Assembly: GCA_963804045.1 (NCBI GenBank)
Contig: CAWDOR010000002.1
Span: 62,001-126,000, forward strand
DNA from: Rhodoblastus sp963804045
GTDB lineage: Bacteria > Pseudomonadota > Alphaproteobacteria > Rhizobiales > Beijerinckiaceae
Direction of reading: 5' to 3'
DNA: 64,000 nt
The translations under genes were made by a program, and so were the position numbers. Under the pieces are notes generated by a model. The model had not been told where the DNA came from, did no database searches, and was given only the letters and a program-made list of their open reading frames with translations. Positions 29,086-37,597 of this stretch are shown here, in pieces (within the stretch, counting starts at the first letter, position 1; each line of letters opens with the position of its first letter).

Positions 29086-30568
29086 TCCGCAGGAAAACGC
29101 TTGCCGTCTCGTCGCGATAGACGGCGCGCCAGTCGGGCGAGGCCGCCAAAACCTCGTTTGCCGGCAGATTGCTCGGCAAAAAGGTCCAGCCGATGTTTTT
29201 ATCGGCGAGGATTTCCGCCAGTTTTTCCGGCTTGCGTCCGGCGAGCGCCAGCGACTGCTGGTAATGCATCGCGCCAAACAGCTCGGCGCGGCCATCGACA
29301 TAGGTCGGGATTCTCTCGGCGATCAGATAGCCGCCGAACTGGTCCTCGTTGAGAACCTGACCGGTCACGCCAGCCGCGCGGGCGGCGGCCAGCGCCTTGA
29401 CCGGGGCGATTTGCTCCACCGGCGCGAGGGCGCCTTGTTGCGCCAGGCCAAAGCCCGAGGCGAGCAGCAGGCCGCCGGCGGTCAGAAAACCGCCGCGCAG
29501 CGCTTCTTTCGGCAAGCGGAGGATTTTTGTCTGCAAAGCCGCGACGGGGGCGGCGAGCAGCAGCGAACCGATCTGGATCGCGAAAAACTCCTGCCGCACA
29601 TGGGCCAGCGCCGCATAAAGCAGCGCCAGCAGCAGAGCGACGCGCGGCAGGGGAATCTTGATCCCGCTCAGCCAGCCGGCGCCCAGGGCCAGCAGCAATA
29701 TGGCCTCGAAATGGTTGAGGCTGGCGAAATTCTGCGGGCGCCATTCGGAAATCAGGCTCATGGCCGGGCCGAGCGCCAGCACGTCGCGGGCGGCGGTGAA
29801 AACGCGGCAACCGTATGGGTTCAGGATGGGCATGCAGGCGAGCAGGACAGCAAAACCCGCCCAGCGCCCGGCCAAAGCGATCCGGTCCTTTTCGGCGCGC
29901 GCAAGAGATTCCAAGGCGAAGAAGGGCAGAAGGATGAAACCGAACAGGAAGGAGCCGTGCAGATTGGTCCATAAAACCATCAGCGCCAGCAAGGCGCGGC
30001 CTGGCGCGCGCGCCTGTTCGGCGGCGTTGAGCAGGCCGATGGCGAACAGCGCCGCGACCGGCCAGGCGAGCACATGGGGGCGGGCGACGAGGTGGAAATT
30101 GCCGGCCAGAGCCAGGCAAAGTGTCGCGGCCAGGGCGAAGATCGGCCCGGCCCGGCGCTCGACGGCGGCGAAGACCAGCGCGTAGGCGGACGCGGCGGCG
30201 GCCAAGGCGAGAAAAGCAACGCCGGTCCAGCCGGCCAGCGCGTAAATGCCGGCATAAAGCACCTGCGACAGCCATTCCTTGGCGATCCAGGGCTTTCCGG
30301 TAAAGGTCCAGCTATAGGCGTCTTCCAGCGGGAAATGGCCGGTCGCCAAAATTTCCTGACCGGTGCGGATGTGCCAGAACATGTCGGCGTCGGCGAGCAG
30401 GCTCGGCGCGGTCGGCGTCAACAGCGCGAAAAAACTGAGGAAAGCCAGCAGCGCCAGCGGCAGGTTCCAGGCGGGCGCCAGGCTGAGCGGCGGTAGGCGC
30501 AAAAATTTTTCGAAAATTTCAGGAGCCTTTTGGCGCGCGGTGGCGTTGGAGAGAACGGCGTCGGTCAT
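29078..30568 (-). CDS. Large polytopic membrane protein, possible GT-C type
   Basis: A 496-residue protein with about 10-12 hydrophobic helices and a soluble C-terminal part (about 100 residues). The first periplasmic loop contains LLADADMFWHIRTGQEIL and FTGKPWIAKEWLSQ, conserved-looking and acidic, as in polyprenyl-linked GT-C glycosyltransferases and related membrane proteins. I cannot name the enzyme. The C-terminal VLNEDQFGGYLIAERIPTYVDGRAELFG is the other strongly patterned block. ATG 30568 is preferred over 30625. It is convergent with pgm and divergent from nadA. Confidence 0.7.
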   Translation of the reverse strand: MTDAVLSNATARQKAPEIFEKFLRLPPLSLAPAWNLPLALLAFLSFFALLTPTAPSLLADADMFWHIRTGQEILATGHFPLEDAYSWTFTGKPWIAKEWLSQVLYAGIYALAGWTGVAFLALAAAASAYALVFAAVERRAGPIFALAATLCLALAGNFHLVARPHVLAWPVAALFAIGLLNAAEQARAPGRALLALMVLWTNLHGSFLFGFILLPFFALESLARAEKDRIALAGRWAGFAVLLACMPILNPYGCRVFTAARDVLALGPAMSLISEWRPQNFASLNHFEAILLLALGAGWLSGIKIPLPRVALLLALLYAALAHVRQEFFAIQIGSLLLAAPVAALQTKILRLPKEALRGGFLTAGGLLLASGFGLAQQGALAPVEQIAPVKALAAARAAGVTGQVLNEDQFGGYLIAERIPTYVDGRAELFGAMHYQQSLALAGRKPEKLAEILADKNIGWTFLPSNLPANEVLAASPDWRAVYRDETASVFLRIR

Positions 30569-30677
30569 GGATGGCTTCAGATCCCCTGGGGATCCCCTTG
30601 GGATCGCCCCGGACTCTAGCGGCAAATGGTTGACGCTTTGTCTGCCCCGTCAGACCAAAGGCGGGAGCATTAACATC

Positions 30678-30705
30678 TTGCCTTTATACTCAGAATGAGT
30701 ATATG
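30678..30705 (+). promoter_or_regulatory. Probable nadA promoter
   Basis: TTGCCT (30678-30683) and TATATG (30700-30705), 16 bases apart, resemble a sigma-70 promoter. The first operator palindrome occupies the spacer and most of the -10, so bound repressor would block polymerase. Confidence 0.45.
30685..30703. promoter_or_regulatory. Operator palindrome 1 upstream of nadABC
   Basis: TATACTCA-GAA-TGAGTATA, a perfect inverted repeat with a three-base centre. A second site of the same build (TCA-N3-TGA core) lies about 75 bases, roughly seven helical turns, downstream. The NAD-pathway repressors NadQ and NrtR known from alphaproteobacteria are the obvious candidates; the family cannot be decided here. 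Confidence 0.7.
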
Positions 30706-30726
30706 TAGGTTTCGTGAAGATCAAGC

Positions 30727-30747
30727 CGCCGTTTCGACGGCGTTTTT
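30727..30747 (+). promoter_or_regulatory. Hairpin with T-run in the nadA leader
   Basis: CGCCGT-TTCG-ACGGCG followed by TTTTT: a six-base-pair stem with a stable TTCG tetraloop and a U tract, sitting between the two operators and about 50 bases ahead of nadA. No plus-strand gene ends here, so it is more likely an attenuator than an ordinary terminator. Confidence 0.5.
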
Positions 30748-30758
30748 ATCGGGTGGTA

Positions 30759-30779
30759 TTATGCTCATAGTGAGCATAA
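30759..30779. promoter_or_regulatory. Operator palindrome 2 upstream of nadABC
   Basis: TTATGCTCA-TAG-TGAGCATAA, a perfect inverted repeat with three-base centre, 14 bases ahead of the nadA ATG. It shares the CTCA-N3-TGAG core with operator 1. A bound protein here would act as a roadblock or compete with ribosomes only indirectly. Confidence 0.7.
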
Positions 30780-30793
30780 GGGGGGTAAGCGTC

Positions 30794-31885
30794 ATGCAGG
30801 CCACTTCCGCTCAAGCCGCCCGTCAGGCGCCGGCCCAAACCCGCGAGACCGATTCTCGCGAAGCAAAACCGCGCTTCCAGCCGGTCGCCATGCCCAATCT
30901 CGCCTGGACGCCGGAAGTGGCCCGCGAAACCGCGCATCTCTATGAAAAGGTCAAGGCGATCATTCCGCCGATCGAATGGCCGTTCCACGCGCCCTATGTG
31001 AAGGCGATCAACGAGCTGAAGAAACAGCGCAACGCCGTCATTCTCGCGCATAATTACCAGACGCCGGAAATCTACAATTGCGTCGCCGATGTCGTCGGCG
31101 ACAGTTTGCAACTCGCCCGCATCGCCGAGCAATCGGAAGCCGATGTCATCGTGCAGGGCGGCGTGCATTTCATGGCGGAGACCTCCAAAATCCTCAGCCC
31201 GGAAAAGACCGTGCTGATTCCGGATTCCCGCGCCGGCTGTTCGCTGGCCGCCTCGATCACCGGCGAGGATGTGCGCGCGCTCAAGCGCAAATATCCCGGC
31301 GTGCCCGTGGTCGCCTATGTCAACACCTCCGCGCAAGTGAAGGCGGAAGTGGACATTTGCTGCACCTCCTCCAATGCGGTGAAGATCGTCGAAAGCCTGG
31401 GCGTCGATACGGTGATCATGGTTCCCGACCGTTTCCTCGCCGCCAATGTCGCCCGCCAGACCAAGGTCAGGATCATCGCCTGGCACGGCGCCTGCGAGGT
31501 CCATGAGCGCTTCACGGCGGAGGAATTGCAGGCCTATCGCGCCGACGATCCGACGCTGGAGCTGATCGCCCATCCCGAATGCCCGCCCGAGGTGGTCGAT
31601 GTCTGCGACTTCTCCGGCTCGACGGCGGCGATGATCGATTATGTGAAGACGCGCAAGCCGAAGCGCGTTTTGCTGGTCACCGAATGTTCGATGGCCGACA
31701 ATGTCGCCGCCGAGACGCCGGACGTGGAATTCATCCGCCCCTGCAATCTCTGCCCGCATATGAAGCGCATCACCCTGCCGAAAATTCTCGACAGCCTCGT
31801 CTATATGCGCGAGGAGGTTCTGGTCGATCCGGCGCTCGCCGCCCGCGCCCGGCGCTCCGTGGAGCGCATGATCGCGGTGAAATGA
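30794..31885 (+). CDS. nadA: Quinolinate synthase NadA
   Basis: A 363-residue 4Fe-4S enzyme that condenses iminoaspartate with dihydroxyacetone phosphate to quinolinate. The three cluster cysteines expected for the family are at C149 (RAGCSLAA), C234 (HGACEVH) and C320 (CNLCPHMKRITL). HNYQTPEIY is the first substrate motif. I use the ATG at 30794, behind GGGGGT; the frame starts further upstream at 30695 but crosses both operators. First gene of nadA-nadB-nadC, the de novo NAD pathway from aspartate. Confidence 0.96.
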   Translation: MQATSAQAARQAPAQTRETDSREAKPRFQPVAMPNLAWTPEVARETAHLYEKVKAIIPPIEWPFHAPYVKAINELKKQRNAVILAHNYQTPEIYNCVADVVGDSLQLARIAEQSEADVIVQGGVHFMAETSKILSPEKTVLIPDSRAGCSLAASITGEDVRALKRKYPGVPVVAYVNTSAQVKAEVDICCTSSNAVKIVESLGVDTVIMVPDRFLAANVARQTKVRIIAWHGACEVHERFTAEELQAYRADDPTLELIAHPECPPEVVDVCDFSGSTAAMIDYVKTRKPKRVLLVTECSMADNVAAETPDVEFIRPCNLCPHMKRITLPKILDSLVYMREEVLVDPALAARARRSVERMIAVK

Positions 31886-31919
31886 CCCGTCCCCGCAAGG
31901 GGCTGGCGGGAGGTTTGCA

Positions 31920-33503
31920 ATGCCCCGTTCGGATATTCTCATTGTTGGCGGCGGTCTCGCCGGGTTGTTCTGCGCGCTGAAGCTGGCGCCCCATCCGGTC
32001 ACTCTGCTCGCCGCCGCGCCGCTCGGCGAAGGCGCCTCGTCGAACTGGGCGCAAGGCGGCGTGGCCGCCGCGGTTCTGCCCGGCGACAGTCCGGAGCGGC
32101 ACGCCGCCGACACGGTCGCCGCCGGCGCCGGGATCGTCGATGAAGCCATAGCTCTATCGGTCGCCCGCGAGGCCCGCGCCCGGATCGACGATCTGCTCAA
32201 ATATGGCGCGCCCTTCGACCGCGACGCGGACGGCAATCTGCTGCCTTCGCAGGAGGCGGCGCATTCGGCGCGGCGCATCGTCCGGGTCAAGGGCGACGGC
32301 GCCGGCGCGGCGATCATGGCGGCGCTGATTGCTTCGGTGCGCGCGACGCCATCCATCCGGCTTGCCGAGGGCTTTGTCGCCGAGGATCTGATCGTCCATG
32401 ACGGGCGGGTCGCCGGGGTTTTCGCTCGCGACGCCTCCGGCGTCTTTCACGCCTTTGCCGCCAAGGCCACGATTTTCGCCACTGGCGGCATTGGCGCGCT
32501 CTACGCGCTGACCACCAATCCGCCACAGGCGACCGGCGCGGCGCTGGCCATGGGCGCACGGGCCGGGGCGCGGGTCGCCGACGCCGAATTTGTGCAATTC
32601 CACCCCACCGCCATCGACATTGGCCGCGATCCCGCGCCTCTGGCCACCGAGGCCCTGCGCGGCGAAGGCGCCATTCTCGTCGATCGCGCCGGAAACCGTT
32701 TCATGCCGGCGCTGCACAAAGACGCGGAACTCGCGCCGCGCGATCGTGTCGCGCGCGGGGTTTTCGCCGAAATCGTTTCCGGACGCGGCGCTTTTCTCGA
32801 CGCCACCAAAGCCGTGGGCGCGGCTTTCGCCGAAAAATTCCCCAATGTCGCGGCGGTCTGCCTGTCGGCGGGGATCGATCCGGCGACGCAGCCGATCCCC
32901 GTGGCGCCGGCCGAACATTATCACATGGGCGGGTTGTGGACCGACGCGCGGGGGCGCACGTCGCTGCCCGGCCTGTGGGCGGCGGGCGAAAGCGGCGCCA
33001 CCGGCCTGCATGGCGGCAACCGCCTCGCCTCCAACAGCTTGCTCGAAGCCGTGGTTTTTGGCGCGCGTGTCGCCGAGGATGTCGCGGCGGCCCTGCCGAC
33101 CCTGCCCGCGCCGCAGGCGCCGGCGGCGCTCCCTTCCGTTTTCTCCGACGATGCGGCCGGGTCGAAGGAAATTCGGGAAATCATGCAACGCTGCGTCGGC
33201 GTGCTGCGCGACGGGGCCGGGCTGCGCGCGGCGCTGGTCGCGCTGTTCGCCTTGCGTGAGAAAGCCGTGGTGGGGAAAAATCTCGATCTACGCAATCGCG
33301 CCGAGGCCGCTTTGCTGATCGCCGCCGCCGCTTACCTGCGCCGCGAGAGCCGAGGCGGGCATTTCCGCACCGATTTCCCCAAAGCCGATCCGGCCCAGGC
33401 GCATCGCTCCGCCATCACGCTGGACCAGGCTCTGGAGCTGGCGCAATCCCTTGTTCAAGAGAAGTCCCATGTCCTTGCCCGCGATGTCCTTGCCCGTGCT
33501 TAA
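31920..33503 (+). CDS. nadB: L-aspartate oxidase NadB
   Basis: A 527-residue FAD enzyme oxidising L-aspartate to iminoaspartate for NadA. The dinucleotide fold is at the start (DILIVGGGLAGLFCALKLA); SSNWAQGGVAAA, ATGGIGALYALTTNP, EFVQFHPTAID and AEHYHMGGLWTDARGRTS are the usual succinate dehydrogenase/fumarate reductase family blocks, and GLHGGNRLASNSLLEAVVFG follows. It starts 34 bases after nadA and overlaps nadC by about 35 bases. Confidence 0.96.
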   Translation: MPRSDILIVGGGLAGLFCALKLAPHPVTLLAAAPLGEGASSNWAQGGVAAAVLPGDSPERHAADTVAAGAGIVDEAIALSVAREARARIDDLLKYGAPFDRDADGNLLPSQEAAHSARRIVRVKGDGAGAAIMAALIASVRATPSIRLAEGFVAEDLIVHDGRVAGVFARDASGVFHAFAAKATIFATGGIGALYALTTNPPQATGAALAMGARAGARVADAEFVQFHPTAIDIGRDPAPLATEALRGEGAILVDRAGNRFMPALHKDAELAPRDRVARGVFAEIVSGRGAFLDATKAVGAAFAEKFPNVAAVCLSAGIDPATQPIPVAPAEHYHMGGLWTDARGRTSLPGLWAAGESGATGLHGGNRLASNSLLEAVVFGARVAEDVAAALPTLPAPQAPAALPSVFSDDAAGSKEIREIMQRCVGVLRDGAGLRAALVALFALREKAVVGKNLDLRNRAEAALLIAAAAYLRRESRGGHFRTDFPKADPAQAHRSAITLDQALELAQSLVQEKSHVLARDVLARA

Positions 33504-34341
33504 TCCCCTGCTGGTCGAACAGGCGGTGCGCGCCGCGCTGGCCGAGGATTTCGGCCGCGCCGGCGACATCACGTCGCAGGCGACCATTCCGGCGGAGGCC
33601 CGCGCCAAAGCGGTGATCGCGGCGCGTAAAAAACCCGGCGTGCTCGCCGGGCTCGATCTGGCGCGAAAAGCCTTTGAAATGGTCGATCCCTCCCTGAATT
33701 TCGAGGCGCTCGCCGCCGACGGGGACCATTTGGCGCCTGGAGCGATCATCGCTGAAATCGAGGGGCCGGCGCGGGCCATTCTTTCCGCCGAGCGCGTGGC
33801 TTTGAATTTTCTCGGACGCCTGTGCGGCATCGCGACGCTGACCTCGCATTACGCCCAGGCCATCGCTCACACCAAGGCGAAGATCTGCTGTACGCGCAAA
33901 ACCACGCCGGGCCTGCGCGCCTTTGAAAAATACGCGGTGCGCTGCGGCGGGGGCATGAACCATCGTTTCGGCCTCGATGATGCGGTGCTGATCAAGGACA
34001 ATCACATCGCCGTCGCCTGCGGCGTCGTCCCCGCGCTGCGCGCGGCCAAGAATTTTGCGGGACATCTGGTCAAGATCGAGATCGAGGTCGATACGCTCGA
34101 CCAATTGCGCGAGGTTTTGGGCGAGGGGGCCGATGTCGTCTTGCTCGACAATATGAGCCCGGCGCAATTGCGCGAAGCGGTGGCGCTGATCGGCGGGCGG
34201 ATGAAGGCCGAGGCCTCCGGCGGCATCCATCTCGGCGGCGTCAAGGACGTCGCGGAAACCGGAGTCGATCTGATTTCCTCGGGGGGGCTGACCCACTCCG
34301 CCCCGGCGCTCGATCTCGGTCTGGATATAGAAATGGGCTGA
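33469..34341 (+). CDS. nadC: Nicotinate-nucleotide pyrophosphorylase (carboxylating) NadC
   Basis: A 290-residue quinolinate phosphoribosyltransferase that makes nicotinate mononucleotide from quinolinate and PRPP. Seen: ALAEDFGRAGDITSQATIP, ERVALNFLGRLCGIAT, TRKTTPGLRAFEKYAVRCGGGMNHRFGLDDAVLIKDNH and the C-terminal EASGGIHLGGVKDVAETGVDLISSGGLTHS. The start is a 15-base tandem repeat: ATGTCCTTGCCCG occurs at 33469 and again at 33484, so either ATG could be used. Last gene of the nad operon. Confidence 0.96.
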   Translation: MSLPAMSLPVLNPLLVEQAVRAALAEDFGRAGDITSQATIPAEARAKAVIAARKKPGVLAGLDLARKAFEMVDPSLNFEALAADGDHLAPGAIIAEIEGPARAILSAERVALNFLGRLCGIATLTSHYAQAIAHTKAKICCTRKTTPGLRAFEKYAVRCGGGMNHRFGLDDAVLIKDNHIAVACGVVPALRAAKNFAGHLVKIEIEVDTLDQLREVLGEGADVVLLDNMSPAQLREAVALIGGRMKAEASGGIHLGGVKDVAETGVDLISSGGLTHSAPALDLGLDIEMG

Positions 34342-34441
34342 ACATTTGCGCCGCCCTTGTGCATGAGGCGCAAAAACGCCATCTTGTCCTGTAAATCCTC
34401 GATTCCGCGCAACGCCTCCTCGCGTCCGAGAAAGTCCTTTC

Positions 34442-36211
34442 GTGTCCGGAAAATTTTCTTCGTCCTCCGTCCTGAGCCTGCTGGCCGCCTCCCTGCTGTT
34501 TTGCGGCGCTGCGCAAGCGCGCGAGACCATCGCGCTGTCAGATCCTTTCGAGGTCAGCGACAGCCCGGCCGGAAATTATTTGTCGGCGCGCATCGCCGAG
34601 GCCGAGCACGATTCGCTGGCGGCCTCGACCTTCGCCCGAGAATCGCTGCGGGCGGACCCCGGCAATCCCGATCTGATCGAACGGGCCTTTGTCGCCACTT
34701 TGCTCAATGGCGACATGCCCGAATGCTATGCCCTCGCGCAAAAGCTGCTGGCGCGTGACCCGAAGAATGGCACGGCGCGGCTGGCGCTGGCGGTGCGCGA
34801 CATCAAGGCCAAGAATTTCGCCGGCGCCCGAAAAAACCTCGGCGCCAGCGGCAATGCGCGCCAGCGTGACCTGACCGCCGTGCTGCTCGACGCCTGGACC
34901 TATATTGGCGCCGGCGACGTCAAGCGCGCCCTGGCCCTGGTCGATCTGCTCAGCGAGCCCAATTTCGCCGTCTTCCGCGATTTCCACGCCGGGCTGATGC
35001 TGGACGCCGCCGGCAAGACCGAAGAGGCCGGCAAACGGCTGGCCTCGGCCTATGCCAGCGATCAGAACACATTGCGGCTGGTGGACGCCTATGGTCGCAA
35101 TCTCGCGCGCCAGGGCAAGATCGACGAGGCCAAGGCGGTCTATCGCGCCTTCGACAAGGCGCAGCCGCGCCAGCCGCTGGTTCAGGCGGCTTTGGCCGAT
35201 CTCGACGCCGGCCGCAAGCTTGAGCCGCTGATCCGCGACATTGGTTCGGGTTCGGCGGAAGTACTTTATGGGCTGGGCGCCTATGGCCTCGGATCATCGG
35301 GCGGTCGCGCCGGCGACGAGATCGCCGCGACAGTTTTCCTGCGCCTGGCGCTGGCGCTGGAGCCGCAGCACGCCCTGGCGATCGATACTTTGGGCGAGGC
35401 CTATAGCCGGCTGAAACAATATGCGACGGCCATCGACGTCTATGAGGAGACGCCCGAGGCCAGCCCGATGCGGACCAACGCCGATATTCACATCGCTCTG
35501 CTGCTCGATGCGGTGGGCAAGTCGGACGAGGCCCTGACGCGGCTGCGCAAGCTCACCGACGCCCATCCCGACAATCCGGAGGCGCTGTCAGCCCTGGCCG
35601 ATCTGCTGCGGACCAAGAAAAACTATCTGGGCGCCGCCGAGGCCTATGGGCGCGTGCTGGCGGCGACGCCGGCGGAAGAGAAGGGCCAATGGGCCGTCTA
35701 TTATTTCCGCGGCATTTGCTATGAGCGCGCCAAGGTCTGGGACAAGGCCGAGCCCGATTTCAAAAAGGCGCTCGATCTTTATCCCGAACAGCCACTTGTG
35801 TTGAATTATCTCGGCTATTCCTGGGTCGATCGCGGCGAACATCTTGACGAAGCCTTCAAAATGTTGCGCCGCGCGGTCGAATTGCAGCCGGAGGATGGCT
35901 ATATCGTCGATTCCCTGGGCTGGGCTCATTACAAGCTGGGTCATTACGACGAGGCGGTGAAACTGCTGGAGCGGGCGATCGAACTGAAGCCGGGCGATCC
36001 GACCATCAACGACCACCTTGGCGACGCCTATTGGCAGGCGGGGCGCAAACTGGACGCGCAGTTCCAGTGGAATCATGCGCGCGACCTCAATCCCGAACCC
36101 GAGGATCTGCCGAAAATCCTGGCGAAAATCGCCAATGGTCTGGTTGAGCCGGTTCAGCCGACCGCGGAGAAAAAGCAGGAAACGCCCGCCGCGCCAAAAA
36201 GCGGCGGCTGA
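34442..36211 (+). CDS. Exported tetratricopeptide-repeat protein
   Basis: A 589-residue protein with signal peptide (VLSLLAASLLFCGAAQA) and TPR units across most of its length; clear repeats include LVLNYLGYSWVDRGEHLDEAFKMLRRAVELQPEDG and the next, YIVDSLGWAHYKLGHYDEAVKLLERAIELKPGDP. TPR arrays form protein-binding scaffolds, so it may serve an envelope assembly machine. The start is GTG at 34442. It is 100 bases downstream of nadC and probably transcribed separately. Similar proteins are widespread in Hyphomicrobiales with no assigned role. Confidence 0.85.
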   Translation: MSGKFSSSSVLSLLAASLLFCGAAQARETIALSDPFEVSDSPAGNYLSARIAEAEHDSLAASTFARESLRADPGNPDLIERAFVATLLNGDMPECYALAQKLLARDPKNGTARLALAVRDIKAKNFAGARKNLGASGNARQRDLTAVLLDAWTYIGAGDVKRALALVDLLSEPNFAVFRDFHAGLMLDAAGKTEEAGKRLASAYASDQNTLRLVDAYGRNLARQGKIDEAKAVYRAFDKAQPRQPLVQAALADLDAGRKLEPLIRDIGSGSAEVLYGLGAYGLGSSGGRAGDEIAATVFLRLALALEPQHALAIDTLGEAYSRLKQYATAIDVYEETPEASPMRTNADIHIALLLDAVGKSDEALTRLRKLTDAHPDNPEALSALADLLRTKKNYLGAAEAYGRVLAATPAEEKGQWAVYYFRGICYERAKVWDKAEPDFKKALDLYPEQPLVLNYLGYSWVDRGEHLDEAFKMLRRAVELQPEDGYIVDSLGWAHYKLGHYDEAVKLLERAIELKPGDPTINDHLGDAYWQAGRKLDAQFQWNHARDLNPEPEDLPKILAKIANGLVEPVQPTAEKKQETPAAPKSGG

Positions 36212-36226
36212 TGCTTTAAAAATTGT

Positions 36227-36661
36227 TCAGCCGTGGCCGTCGGTCTGCCCGAGGGCGGCCACGAGCGCCGTGTCGAAATAGCGCGTCCATTCGACGATCT
36301 TGTAATCGGCCCATCTGAGCCGGTCGACCCCTTCGAGATCGGCAACGGCGCCGGTGCCGCGGTTGCGCAAGGTCATGTGCCAGGACATGTAGGACGTGCG
36401 CGGAATATCGGCGACGAAATCGTCCACTTCAAAGCGCATGATCTCGAAATCGACGTCGAAGGCTCGCCAGGCCTCGCGGATTTCATCCTTGCCCACACGC
36501 ACGCCAGCAGCGGGGATCAGGGCGCGCGAGCCCAGCAAACGATAGACGGCGTCGTCGTGAAACAGCGCCAGGCCGGGTTCGTTGTCGCCCTTGGCGCGCC
36601 GTCCGTAAATATCGCGACAGATCGCAATGTAATCTTCGCGGGTCATATTTTCATATTTCAT
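36227..36661 (-). CDS. NTF2-like (SnoaL-type) protein
   Basis: A 144-residue single-domain protein. ATG 36661 follows AAGGA at seven bases; the open frame continues to 36946, but that part has no ribosome site and an odd composition. The NTF2-like cone fold is suggested by the N-terminal helices (DYIAICRDIYGRRAKGD), LALFHDDAVYRLLG and strands ending DFVADIPRTSYMSWHMTLRNRGTGAVADLEGVDRLRW. Ligand unknown. A second NTF2-like gene lies 437 bases upstream on the same strand. Confidence 0.7.
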   Translation of the reverse strand: MKYENMTREDYIAICRDIYGRRAKGDNEPGLALFHDDAVYRLLGSRALIPAAGVRVGKDEIREAWRAFDVDFEIMRFEVDDFVADIPRTSYMSWHMTLRNRGTGAVADLEGVDRLRWADYKIVEWTRYFDTALVAALGQTDGHG

Positions 36662-37098
36662 CTTGAGTCCTTGCGGCCAAGGGTCGGGGAATCGCCGAAA
36701 TCCCGCCAATGGCCAAAATACGCTCCGACGCGGCGGCAATGTCCAATTTTTCGCATGCGTGGCGACGGTCGGATCACGACGGCGCGATACCGAAAGATTT
36801 AATATGCGCGGCAGCGGGTGAACATAGTCGCGTACAGGCGAAATCGTAAGACAATTTTTCGACTGGCGTTGCTGATGCAGCGCGAATGGAGATGCTTTGT
36901 TGGGTTGATAAAGCGCAGTTATTTGAAATAGAAAGAAAAAAAGCATATTTCGCGACAGCGAAGTTTATCGTTTTGGTAAAACGGCAAATGAATCGCGCCA
37001 TCGTGGCGCGACCTGGGCGCCATTTTTCCAGATAACTAAATGATCATGAAAGGTGTTTTCTGCTCGACCGGAACGGTGGAGGACGGAGCCGCAGCCGA
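36662..37098. other. Gene-free stretch between two NTF2-like genes
   Basis: No supportable gene. It is markedly A/T-richer than its surroundings (about 36830-37040) and contains a perfect inverted repeat TCGCGCCA-TCG-TGGCGCGA at 36993-37011. It may hold the promoter of the downstream NTF2-like gene and the end of the upstream one. Confidence 0.5.
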
Positions 37099-37533
37099 TC
37101 AGCTGCGGCTTTCGCGCAAGCGGAACAGGCTGGCGCTGTCGATGAATTCGCAGACCTCCACGATGAGGTCGCCTTCAATGCGGATGAAGCACAGGCAGGG
37201 CAGGACATCGTCCCGCCCTGTGCCGCGATGGCGCAAGCGCATTTCATATAGCACACAAGCCTGTTCGCCTTCGATCAGGGTCGCCTGCCTGCGCACGAGG
37301 CCCTGTTCGAATTCGACATTGAAGGCGCGAAGATAGTCGAGAATGGACTCGCGCTTGCTGCGCTTGCCAGCATAGACCCAGCTTGCCGGGTCGCCGTTCA
37401 AATGCCAGTCGGCCTCGCGCGCCAGATAGGGAGCCAGCCGCTCCGGCTGGGCGCGCAACTCCAAAACGGCCGCGACGATCCGCTCGAAGGCGGGCCTGTC
37501 CGTCGTCGGCGTGAGACTGTCGCTGTCGCTCAT
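37099..37533 (-). CDS. NTF2-like (SnoaL-type) protein
   Basis: A 144-residue protein, the same length as the NTF2-like protein encoded downstream and with the same block order: N-terminal helices, EADWHLNGDPASWVYAGKRSK, FNVEFEQ, then strands around MRLRHRGTGRDDVLPCLCFIRIEG. The two may be distant paralogues. Function unknown; SnoaL-like proteins range from isomerases to ligand-binding proteins. Its start lies just beyond the ilvC terminator hairpin, so it is probably transcribed on its own. Confidence 0.72.
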   Translation of the reverse strand: MSDSDSLTPTTDRPAFERIVAAVLELRAQPERLAPYLAREADWHLNGDPASWVYAGKRSKRESILDYLRAFNVEFEQGLVRRQATLIEGEQACVLYEMRLRHRGTGRDDVLPCLCFIRIEGDLIVEVCEFIDSASLFRLRESRS

Positions 37534-37556
37534 CGGGTCCGGAAGGGGAGAAAGGA

Positions 37557-37590
37557 GAACCGGCGCGTCCCGAAAGAGACGCGCCGGCTT
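37557..37590 (-). terminator. Terminator after ilvC
   Basis: A perfect 10-base-pair stem, CCGGCGCGTC (37560-37569) with GACGCGCCGG (37578-37587), eight-base loop, followed on the minus strand by the pyrimidine-rich TTCTCCTTTCTCC. It lies 10 bases beyond the ilvC stop. Confidence 0.7.
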
Positions 37591-37597
37591 TCAAGCG

